In this document: positions 25,389-33,011 of the stretch, in pieces
Position numbering within the stretch: position 1 is the first letter of the stretch
Layout: every line of letters begins with the position of its first letter
Source of the DNA: Sphingobium sp. Leaf26
GTDB lineage: Bacteria; Pseudomonadota; Alphaproteobacteria; Sphingomonadales; Sphingomonadaceae
Length of the DNA stretch: 64,000 nucleotides
Direction of reading: 5' to 3'
NCBI RefSeq assembly: GCF_001421665.1
Contig: NZ_LMKV01000023.1
Span: forward strand, 286,592 to 350,591
Program-made: the position numbers and the translations under genes
Notes under the pieces: generated by a model
What the model saw: only the letters and a program-made list of their open reading frames with translations
What the model was told of the DNA's origin: nothing
Databases searched by the model: none

Positions 25389-26511
25389 CGCTCAGATTGG
25401 CGTGGATCGGCAGGCACAATATCTGGCGCGCGATGCGGCGGGCGACCGGAAGAGCCTGACGTGCCGAAGGAAGGTCGCGATAACCGGGCATGTCGCAGAT
25501 CAGGGGATGGAAATAGCGCCGCGCCATGATCCCGACAGATTGCAGTTCGCGGCATAATATATCGCTGCTGACCGCATATTCCTCCGTCACGCGTACGGGG
25601 AAATAGGCGTGATTGAGCGTGGGCGAGCCAATGGCGCGGAACGGCGTGATGCCCGTCATGTCTGCCAACGCATCATGATAACGCGCGCTGATCGCGGCCC
25701 GCCGCGCGATGATGTCGTCGATATAGCGCAGTTGCAGGAGGCCAAATGCCGCCTGGAGTTCATTCAGCTTGCCATTGATGGAGGCGCCCGCCAACGTCGT
25801 GTCGCCGATGAAACCGAAATTGCGCAGCCGGTCGATCTTCGCCTTGGTCCGCGCGTCAGGCGATATGATCGCTCCCCCTTCTATCGTGCTGAAAACCTTG
25901 GTGGCATGGAAACTGACAGTCGACAGATCGCCATGGCACAGAATGCTTGACCCATCAGCCTGCACACCAAAGGCATGGGCCGCATCATAGATCACCTTGA
26001 GGTCATGAATGTCGGCCACTTCCCCGATCGCCCTTACGTCGCAGGGATGGCCAAAACAATGCACCGGCAGGATGGCGCTGGTCCTCTCAGTGATGGCCGC
26101 CTCTATGCCTTGCGGTGCCAGGTTGCAATCAGCGTCATCAATGTCAACGAAGACCGGCGTCGCGCCGACAAGGCGAAGCGCATGCGCGGTCGCGACAAAG
26201 GAAAATGGCGTCGTTATGACTTCTCCACCGACCTTGAGCGCCTGCAAGGCTATCCATAGAGCTGTGGTCCCGTTGGATATCAGGGAAAGATGCGGCACAC
26301 CAAGATGCTGCTCCAAAGCACGTTCCAGTTCCTGGTGGAACGGCCCGGAGTTGGTTAGCCAACGATTGGCCCATATGGTCTGAAGATAAGGCATATATTC
26401 GGCTAGTGGCGGCATGAAAGGCTGAGTAACGGGTGTCGGCCATTGTTCCTGCACCAAAGCAAGTGGGGGAGATACAGGGGGGATCGCAGCAAGCAGTTCA
26501 CGAGGAGTCAT
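25345..26511 (-). CDS. DegT/DnrJ/EryC1/StrS family PLP aminotransferase
   Basis: This 388-residue sugar aminotransferase-type enzyme has the typical N-terminal 'WANRWLTNSGPFHQELERALEQHLGVPHLSLISNGTTALWIALQAL', 'GEVITTPFSFVATAHAL', 'PVHCFGHPCDVRAI', the PLP Asp in 'VIYDAAHAFGV', and the Schiff-base Lys in 'VSFHATKVFSTIEGG'. The family aminates nucleotide-linked keto sugars, which fits an EPS locus. No dehydratase or epimerase for such a sugar is in the window, so the substrate is unknown. Confidence 0.88.
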   Translation of the reverse strand: MTPRELLAAIPPVSPPLALVQEQWPTPVTQPFMPPLAEYMPYLQTIWANRWLTNSGPFHQELERALEQHLGVPHLSLISNGTTALWIALQALKVGGEVITTPFSFVATAHALRLVGATPVFVDIDDADCNLAPQGIEAAITERTSAILPVHCFGHPCDVRAIGEVADIHDLKVIYDAAHAFGVQADGSSILCHGDLSTVSFHATKVFSTIEGGAIISPDARTKAKIDRLRNFGFIGDTTLAGASINGKLNELQAAFGLLQLRYIDDIIARRAAISARYHDALADMTGITPFRAIGSPTLNHAYFPVRVTEEYAVSSDILCRELQSVGIMARRYFHPLICDMPGYRDLPSARQALPVARRIARQILCLPIHANLSDEQVDRAVGILARA

Positions 26512-26665
26512 GCGTCCATCTCCACCTTGTCAGGCAAGGATCATACGACATTGCAAGGGCGCATGCCGGTCCTGCCATCTGCTATAGAGGATCGCCATAC
26601 GCCCGCAGAGACAGCGGAATGCGTGGGGGAATTCCAGACCTTCATCCCACAGGCAGTAGTGGCGA

Positions 26666-27418
26666 TCAGGGTGCGTCATAATAGTCATATCCATAACGAT
26701 CCCGGTTGGCGGTTATGGACTTGTTCAGCACCGATCCGACAATCCGCGTCGGGCTGAGCAACTGCAAGACCTGCTTCACATCCCTCGCCGTGGTGCGCCC
26801 TTCCTCTATCACCACCACGATGCCGTCGGCATTGCGCCCGATCAGCATTATGTCGTCCAGAACAAGGGCCGGTGGCGTGTCGATAATGCAGATGGGTTGA
26901 TGGGATGCGGACTGAATGGCCCGTATCGCGCCGGACATTCGCCCCGACGCAAGAAGGGTCGAGGAATCCTGCCGAGGCAGCCGAACCGGAAATAATGTCA
27001 GATCCAGTCCTCTCGCCTTTTGCCCGACATCCTCCCATTCGCAGTCACCCAGCAGATAATCGTCTACCCCGACCTTCACCGTCAGGCCGAAGCGATCCGC
27101 CATCGACGGCCGGCGCAGGTCGAAATCTATCAATATCGTCGGCTGGATCAGGCAGAGCGCCGTCGCAAGATTTGTGGTGATGAACGTCTTTCCGTTGCCC
27201 GCCTGGGTCGACGTGATCGCCAATATCCTGCCGCCATCGGCGTGAAAGCCGTTCATGATCTGGGACCGCAGCAGGATGAAGCTGCGCGCGCGCTGATCCA
27301 TATGCTCCAGCCCGAATATGCCATTATCAAGCAGCAGCGACCGGTCGAGAATGATATCCCGTCTTCCGGTTGCCTGCGCGACCATGATCGCGGTGCCCTT
27401 GGCTATAGTCGCCATCAT
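26666..27418 (-). CDS. bacterial tyrosine kinase (Wzc C-terminal type) for EPS
   Basis: This 250-residue P-loop kinase is of the BY-kinase/CapB type. Walker A is in 'ILAITSTQAGNGKTFITTNLATAL', Walker A' in 'TILIDFDLRRPSMADRF', and Walker B in 'PICIIDTPPALVLDDIML'. The C-terminal tyrosine cluster (DRYGYDYYDA) is the expected autophosphorylation site. It is a separate protein, as in sphingan loci, and its ATG overlaps the stop of the GumC-like partner that would activate it. It controls chain length and export. Confidence 0.88.
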   Translation of the reverse strand: MMATIAKGTAIMVAQATGRRDIILDRSLLLDNGIFGLEHMDQRARSFILLRSQIMNGFHADGGRILAITSTQAGNGKTFITTNLATALCLIQPTILIDFDLRRPSMADRFGLTVKVGVDDYLLGDCEWEDVGQKARGLDLTLFPVRLPRQDSSTLLASGRMSGAIRAIQSASHQPICIIDTPPALVLDDIMLIGRNADGIVVVIEEGRTTARDVKQVLQLLSPTRIVGSVLNKSITANRDRYGYDYYDAP

Positions 27419-28905
27419 TCCACTCCCGGTCGAAGGATGCCGGACCGTTTAGACGGCAACCGCAAGAAGCGACGCGCGCGCTCCAATATCGGCACCGCCA
27501 TGCCGGGCGCCAATATCGGGATGATGGCAAGAGGCGGACAGTCCATCAGCCGCGCCACCGCGCCCTCGCCATGGATCGGACCGGCAATGAATTCCCAAAT
27601 GATGACCAACATCAATCCGACGACAAACCCGCCCAGAAGGCCGCTGATCAACAGTTGCATTGTTTTGGGGCGAATAGGGTCCAGCGGCGCACTCGCCGCG
27701 TTCACGACCGAAAACCGCTCGCCCTTGTCCTCTGCCTGAAGGCTGGCGGCGACCTGCGCCTCCATCTGTGTGTCGCGCACGTCCTGATATTGACGTTTCA
27801 GATTGTCGTAATCGCGTTCCAGATTGTTCAGTTCATAGGTCGCTTGCGGCGCAAGCGCCGTCACACGCTCCATCTGCGCAATCGTTCCAACCAGTTCATT
27901 CCGGCGTGCGGCCAACATAGCGATACGGGCGCGCGTAGCCCCCATTTCAGACACTACCGCACCGCTGCCCGGCATCGGCCCGGCCGACCGCTGAGCGACC
28001 CGCCGCTGCCGGTCGACGGCAATTTGCGCAGCGATCAGATCGGGATGCGTATCCGAATAGGTGGAGCCCAATTGTGCGACACGTTCTTCGGCCCTGCGCA
28101 ACGCGTCCAATTCTGGCCGAGGCGCGGCCGCGATTTCCTCGCTCCGCGTCGCAAGCAGGCTGTTCTGCTGCACGAGGCCCTGTGTTTCCGCATCCAGCCG
28201 GGACACTTCGGAACGGAGCGATGACCCCGATTGCGCGCTTAACGCCACCTGATCTGGAAGAGCGCCAGCATAGCGGCTTTCGATCTCCCGGCGTTTGCCT
28301 TCCAGCGCGACCATCTGATTACGCAAATCATCGACGCGCCGCCCCATAAAGGCGGCGGTGCCTACAGCCTGCTCGGTCCGGAGCCTCTTGTCCTCGGTCA
28401 TGAACATCGCGACGAGTTTCTCAGCGACGGTATGGGTGGCGGCAGGGTCGAAATAGGTGAAGGACAGGTCGAATGCGATCGTGTCGGTTGCAGCGCCCGG
28501 ACGCTGGTTCCCGCTGGCGCTTACCAGATCGACGGCGATGGCACTGCGCATGATCTCAAGCAGGTCGTCGAACGACATCGAACGCTGCTCCCTTTCGTAA
28601 AGCCCCCCTTCTTGGATCAATCTGGTCAGGTTGGACCGGCTCATGATCTGCTGCCGGATTTTTGCGACACGTTCATTGGCGTAATTGGCGGTACGCAGCG
28701 TGGCGAAGCTGGTCGGTATCTGCGGCGAATCTATCAACAACGTCGCTTGCGAACGATAGGCTGGCGTCATCACCAGCGCGATCGTCAGCGCCACCAATAT
28801 CCCGATCAGCGTCGGTACTACGATCCACCACCGCCGCCTGTACAAAATGGCGAAGAGTTCCGGCAGGCTGATCACGCTGCCATTCTGGCTGAGGTCGTCG
28901 TTCAT
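27415..28905 (-). CDS. GumC/Wzz-type chain-length determinant (PCP family)
   Basis: This 496-residue inner-membrane protein has a first membrane helix at about residues 27-47 (WWIVVPTLIGILVALTIALVM), a Wzz domain and a long periplasmic coiled coil ('LRNQMVALEGKRREIESRYAG'; 'LDALRRAEERVAQLGSTYSDTHPDLIAAQI'). The GNVR-like region ('ALAPQATYELNNLERDYDNLKRQYQDVRDTQMEAQVAASLQ') precedes the second membrane helix (MQLLISGLLGGFVVGLMLVIIW). It has no kinase domain of its own; the downstream kinase supplies it. Start and stop overlap both neighbours. Confidence 0.92.
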   Translation of the reverse strand: MNDDLSQNGSVISLPELFAILYRRRWWIVVPTLIGILVALTIALVMTPAYRSQATLLIDSPQIPTSFATLRTANYANERVAKIRQQIMSRSNLTRLIQEGGLYEREQRSMSFDDLLEIMRSAIAVDLVSASGNQRPGAATDTIAFDLSFTYFDPAATHTVAEKLVAMFMTEDKRLRTEQAVGTAAFMGRRVDDLRNQMVALEGKRREIESRYAGALPDQVALSAQSGSSLRSEVSRLDAETQGLVQQNSLLATRSEEIAAAPRPELDALRRAEERVAQLGSTYSDTHPDLIAAQIAVDRQRRVAQRSAGPMPGSGAVVSEMGATRARIAMLAARRNELVGTIAQMERVTALAPQATYELNNLERDYDNLKRQYQDVRDTQMEAQVAASLQAEDKGERFSVVNAASAPLDPIRPKTMQLLISGLLGGFVVGLMLVIIWEFIAGPIHGEGAVARLMDCPPLAIIPILAPGMAVPILERARRFLRLPSKRSGILRPGVE

Positions 28906-30110
28906 TTGCGCTGTCCGAACTGGTAGCGCAACTGAAGGCCGATAAAGGCCGATCCGATACGCTTCCCCGTAACGAGTTGACGGCGAAGATATTGGGCGCT
29001 GCCGGTCAACGTGACATTCGGCCGCAACTTCCAGTCCAGCATCACGATGTTGCGCACCGCGTCGGTCGTACTGGTGCGCATGCCTTGGGCAGGTGCGGTC
29101 AAGAGCGATCCGCCGATCAGCGAGGAATGGCGATATTCGCTGACACCGCGCAGCTTGAAATGCTCGCCCAGAGCCTTGCTGAGCGATATCGACACCGTCG
29201 CGTCACGACGCAGGCCGCCAAAGCCGCTGACTTCCGAATTCAGCATGGCGGAAAGGCAACCGGTCAACGCATGGTCGCCTTCCTCCGCCTCCCGGCACAG
29301 GTCGACCCGGCCTGCAAGCAGGGTGCGGCCTGGCCGACGCATTTTGACATCCTCCAGCCATTCGATCTGACGCCCTGCCCGTTCCACACCGAGTTCCGCC
29401 AGCAGGCGTGCGCGCGGCCCCAGCTGGCGATTAAGCGTGGCGTAGAGTGCCATACTGTTCATGCCGGCCATGCCGGTCACGGAATTCATGGTATCGCGGA
29501 CGCGCAGTCCTATACTTGTGCGAGGGCCGACACGGCGGGCGTAAGCCAGACTGAGGGTCAAGGCGTTTGCATTGCGCAGCAGGTCGCTGTCCGCATAGAC
29601 GGCCCTTTCAAACCGTACGTCCGGGGTGATGAGCGTATGGATGTCGGGCCGCCACGCCGCATCGACACCACCATACCAGCTGTTGCGAATACCGCGTGGA
29701 TCGCCTGCCGCATCATCGCTGGACGCAAGCAGGTCGATCGCCAGCGCCCGACTATATCCCGCCCATCCACCGACGGTGAGATATTCACTGTCGCGATAGC
29801 GCCCCTCCGCGCGGAAATCACCCAGCAGATAATGGCCGTATCGGCGCGTATAGTTGCGATATCTGATTGTGCCGCCAGCATCCAGGGTCGATCCACCCGG
29901 CGATGTGATGGTGATGCCGGGCGATGCCGCCACTTCGAGCGATGTCGCGCCTCTGCGTTCGCCTTGCAGCAACAGGGGATTGGGAGATGCCAGAACCGAC
30001 ATATCGACGTCCAGCCGCGGTTCGGTGCGGCCATTGGCCGGCACGACGATCAGCGCCGGGATGACCATGGCAGCGGCCCATGCCTGACGTTCAGGGAATG
30101 AGAAGGACAT
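28902..30110 (-). CDS. EPS-locus outer-membrane beta-barrel protein
   Basis: This protein of about 402 residues starts MSFSFPERQAWAAAMVIPAL, with a signal peptide ending near ANG. It has alternating strand patterns throughout ('TLDAGGTIRYRNYTRRYGHYLLGDFRAEGRYRDSEYLTVGGWAGY', 'DVRFERAVYADSDLLRNANALTLSLAYARRV') and ends with 'SAFIGLQLRYQFGQRK', a typical barrel C-terminus. It probably forms an outer-membrane channel or assembly partner next to Wza, comparable in place to the barrel proteins of sphingan clusters. It overlaps both neighbouring genes. Confidence 0.75.
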   Translation of the reverse strand: MSFSFPERQAWAAAMVIPALIVVPANGRTEPRLDVDMSVLASPNPLLLQGERRGATSLEVAASPGITITSPGGSTLDAGGTIRYRNYTRRYGHYLLGDFRAEGRYRDSEYLTVGGWAGYSRALAIDLLASSDDAAGDPRGIRNSWYGGVDAAWRPDIHTLITPDVRFERAVYADSDLLRNANALTLSLAYARRVGPRTSIGLRVRDTMNSVTGMAGMNSMALYATLNRQLGPRARLLAELGVERAGRQIEWLEDVKMRRPGRTLLAGRVDLCREAEEGDHALTGCLSAMLNSEVSGFGGLRRDATVSISLSKALGEHFKLRGVSEYRHSSLIGGSLLTAPAQGMRTSTTDAVRNIVMLDWKLRPNVTLTGSAQYLRRQLVTGKRIGSAFIGLQLRYQFGQRK

Positions 30111-30732
30111 CGCCCGCCTCCAGCAGAGGAAGAGGCACGGCGAGCCGCCCCGGATCAATGCCGCGCGCGCCCTTCAGCAAGGCAGAAAGGCGCACCCGCT
30201 CTACCGTCTGCCCTTGCGCCGTATGCCTGAGGATGATGGCGTTCTTTACGTCCGCGAACTCCGCCAGCCCGCCGGCCATGCTCAGAGCCTGGATCACGTT
30301 GACCGCCTTGCCGGAAGAAAATCCGCCCGGCGTGCGTACCTTGCCCATCACATAGAAGCGCATGCCTGTGGCCTCCCTCACCGCAACGGTGATGTCCGGC
30401 GCACCTTCCCGGTAATTGGGTGCGATGTTGGCGCGAATCTGGTTGGCAATTTCCGTCACCGTGCGATCGGCCGCCGCGATCCGTCCGGCCAACGGGAAGG
30501 TGAAGGTGCCATCGGGCAGGACGCGCACGACGCGCTGCAACCGCTCTTCCCCCCAGATCAATATGTCGAGTTCGTCGCCTGGATTGATACGATATTCAGG
30601 GTCGGCACCGATTGGTGGAACCAAGGGTGCTACAGGCTGCCCCATTGCAGCATAGGGGCTGGAAAGAAGCAATAATGGCAAGAACACAAGCAACAGCTTG
30701 CGCAAATAGATATCGGTTCGCGCCCCAAGCAT
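30091..30732 (-). CDS. polysaccharide export protein (Wza/GumB family)
   Basis: This 213-residue envelope protein has an N-terminal signal sequence (LRKLLLVFLPLLLLSSPYAAMGQ) without a clear lipobox. The Poly_export domain is 'YRINPGDELDILIWGEERLQRVVRVLPDGTFTFPLAGRIAAADRTVTEIANQI', and an SLBB domain follows ('FYVMGKVRTPGGFSSGKAVNVIQALSMAGGLAEFA'). It forms the outer-membrane or periplasmic exit for the polymer. It is the first gene of the leftward operon wza - barrel - gumC - kinase, driven from the divergent region 30733-30991. Confidence 0.92.
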   Translation of the reverse strand: MLGARTDIYLRKLLLVFLPLLLLSSPYAAMGQPVAPLVPPIGADPEYRINPGDELDILIWGEERLQRVVRVLPDGTFTFPLAGRIAAADRTVTEIANQIRANIAPNYREGAPDITVAVREATGMRFYVMGKVRTPGGFSSGKAVNVIQALSMAGGLAEFADVKNAIILRHTAQGQTVERVRLSALLKGARGIDPGRLAVPLPLLEAGDVLLIP

Positions 30733-30862
30733 CGTGACAGCCCCCAGCAGTTGAACACTGAGTCTAGTTTGATCGGGAGGCGTCTGTCAGTCGTTCGAGG
30801 ATGGTCCTATTTCTGACCACTTGAAATACGGAATAGGCACCCTCCTTTTTACGCGTAGATAG

Positions 30863-30893
30863 AATATACGGGGATATAATGACCCCGTATATT
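30863..30893. promoter_or_regulatory. perfect 11-bp inverted repeat around a -10-like box
   Basis: AATATACGGGG (30863-30873) is the exact reverse complement of CCCCGTATATT (30883-30893). The nine-base spacer contains TATAAT (30875-30880). It sits in the divergent gap between wza (start 30732) and the wecG-type gene (30992), so it is a strong operator candidate for the export operon or for both directions. Confidence 0.7.
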
Positions 30894-30991
30894 AAATCGA
30901 CCACGATGTTGCGGCGCGGATGTATAGAAATTTCGGATCTGCTGAATGTTGATCCGATATCATCCAACAGCTGTCGAGGATGGAAGATTTC

Positions 30992-31825
30992 ATGTCCCTG
31001 GCATCGCATGTTCCCCTGCACGCACCTTCTGTGAATGTTGGTAACGAATCCCTTGTTTCACAATATTCACAGTATCGTTCACCGGCGCAGACATTCGAAT
31101 TTTTCGACTTTGCGTTCAGCCAGCGAGATCAGGCCCAATTGCTGGCCGATATCGAACGACGACCGACAGATGCGGCTTTTGCCTATATCGTCACGCCCAA
31201 TGTCGATCATGTCGTCCGCATCCAGCGCAAGCGATCCGATCTGTGGCCCATCTATCGCAATGCGTGGATCACGCTGTGCGATAGCCGCATATTGGGGAAG
31301 CTGGCGCAGCGGGCCGGTGTACCGTTGACGGTCGTGCCGGGCAGCGACCTGACCGTCGCGCTGCTGCGAGACATCGTTCAGGCTGACGATCGCATCGCCA
31401 TAATTGGCGGGAACCCTGCCATGGTCGATACATTGCGACAGCGCTTCGGCCTTTCCCAACTGATCCATCATGATCCGCCAATGGGTTTCATTCACGATGC
31501 CCATGCGACACAAAATGCCGTACGCTTCGCGATCGTGGCGCGCGCGCGCTATGTCTTTATTGCCGTGGGATCGCCACAGCAGGAAATGCTCGCCTACCGC
31601 ATCAGTCGGACAGGGCAGGCTGTAGGCGTCGGGCTTTGCATAGGGGCCAGCTTGCAATTCCTGACCGAGGAACAGGCCCGGGCTCCCAGAATCCTGCAAC
31701 GTCTTTGCCTGGAATGGCTTTTCCGACTCACGCGTGATCCCAGGCGATTGTGGCGCCGCTATCTGGTGGACGGTCCCCTCATCTTCCGGATCTTTCGCCA
31801 ATGGCAACGCCGCCGGGCGAAGTGA
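30992..31825 (+). CDS. WecG/TagA/CpsF family glycosyltransferase (GT26)
   Basis: This protein of about 277 residues shows the family core: 'AYIVTPNVDHVVRIQRKRSDLWPIYRNAWITLCDSRILGKLAQRAGVPLTVVPGSDLTVALLRDI', 'DRIAIIGGNPAMVDTLRQRFG', and 'ARYVFIAVGSPQQEMLAYRISRTGQAVGVGLCIGASLQFL'. It ends with the hallmark 'ARAPRILQRLCLEWLFRLTRDPRRLWRRYLVDGP'. It transfers a sugar onto a lipid-linked intermediate at the membrane. GGAAG lies five bases before the ATG at 30992; an ATG at 30980 is possible. Confidence 0.92.
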   Translation: MSLASHVPLHAPSVNVGNESLVSQYSQYRSPAQTFEFFDFAFSQRDQAQLLADIERRPTDAAFAYIVTPNVDHVVRIQRKRSDLWPIYRNAWITLCDSRILGKLAQRAGVPLTVVPGSDLTVALLRDIVQADDRIAIIGGNPAMVDTLRQRFGLSQLIHHDPPMGFIHDAHATQNAVRFAIVARARYVFIAVGSPQQEMLAYRISRTGQAVGVGLCIGASLQFLTEEQARAPRILQRLCLEWLFRLTRDPRRLWRRYLVDGPLIFRIFRQWQRRRAK

Positions 31826-31841
31826 CCCGCCGTCGAACGAC

Positions 31842-33011
31842 ATGAGGCATCGGCATGGACGCAAAAGATTATGGATCGCGGCTGTGGCCCTGTCGCAAGT
31901 CGGTCCGGCGACACCGGTCGTGACGCAGATGACCGGTGTCGCGGCGCCGATGGCGGTATCCCGCCAGCTTTTGCGCAGTCCACGGCGCCTGTTCCTTTCG
32001 GGGCATAGCCTGATGGATCATCCCTTCCCTGAATATCTCGAACGCCTTGCCGCAAGCATCGATCGACCTCTGCTATGGGACATGCAACAGCTGGCCGGCT
32101 CGTCCATAAAGGATCGCACCATGGGACAGGGTGCACGCCGCTGGACCGGCTATGCCGCGGGGACAAACAGGAATGACCAGCCGATAGACGTGTTGTCGGA
32201 ACTTCAGCGCGCAGGTTCCTATGGAAACCAGCCTTATGACACGTTGATCATCACGGAACAGCATAGCTTGCTGGACGCTGTCGTGCGGAACGACATGATA
32301 CGATATTTGCGCGATTTTCATGACCGCATGGTCGAACAGAATCCGCAGGCACGAACCTATGTTTTTGAAGCGTGGATGACCGTTGCCGACATGGACAATC
32401 CTGCATCATGGATCGCCTATGAACGATCGGCTACTCCCATATGGCGATGCGTCGCGGATCGGGTCAACCATGATCTTGCGGCATCCGGCCGCGCTGACCG
32501 CCTGATGACGATCCCGGCCGGATCGGCGCTGGCCGCACTGGTCGAACAGGCGCTATCGCCCATGTCCGTCCCCGGTTTGAAAGGACATAATGCGCGCGCG
32601 ACAATGGCCACGCTTTTCCGGGACGACGTCCACCTTACCGAGACCGGCACATATTTCGTTGCGCTGCTGACGTCCGCGATAATGCATGGGCGGGCCATTC
32701 ATACGCCCGAGCGCCCTTTTGGCATGCGAGAGGACACGGCGCAGAGGCTGCAACAGATTGCGTGGAATTTCACGACCGACCTTGGTGGACTATATAGACC
32801 GATGTCCAGCGACGCCTGCCTGGCCTATCTCAGCGACGATTTTGCGCCTGCCTACCTTGCCTATCAGCGCGATCTGCAATGGCGCCGCAATCCTGGCGCC
32901 AATATCTGGCTGCGATGGGTAAGGCTGCGCCTCTCATGGCCCGGTCTGTTCAGGCGCAGAGACGCCAGCAACCCGTTTCACACCGACGAGCCGGTCGTTC
33001 CGATCCTCTGA
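31842..33011 (+). CDS. SGNH/GDSL-type hydrolase-like protein
   Basis: This 389-residue protein has an N-terminal signal-like segment (RKRLWIAAVALSQVGPATPVVTQM). An N-terminal block 'RRLFLSGHSLMDHPFPEYLERLA' places a candidate nucleophile Ser in G-H-S, and a late 'FRDDVHLTETGTYFVALLTSAI' supplies the Asp-x-x-His pair. In this fold these residues hydrolyse O-acyl or other ester groups, so deacylation of the polysaccharide is a reasonable guess. Its last 78 bases overlap the convergent GH-like gene. Confidence 0.72.
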   Translation: MRHRHGRKRLWIAAVALSQVGPATPVVTQMTGVAAPMAVSRQLLRSPRRLFLSGHSLMDHPFPEYLERLAASIDRPLLWDMQQLAGSSIKDRTMGQGARRWTGYAAGTNRNDQPIDVLSELQRAGSYGNQPYDTLIITEQHSLLDAVVRNDMIRYLRDFHDRMVEQNPQARTYVFEAWMTVADMDNPASWIAYERSATPIWRCVADRVNHDLAASGRADRLMTIPAGSALAALVEQALSPMSVPGLKGHNARATMATLFRDDVHLTETGTYFVALLTSAIMHGRAIHTPERPFGMREDTAQRLQQIAWNFTTDLGGLYRPMSSDACLAYLSDDFAPAYLAYQRDLQWRRNPGANIWLRWVRLRLSWPGLFRRRDASNPFHTDEPVVPIL

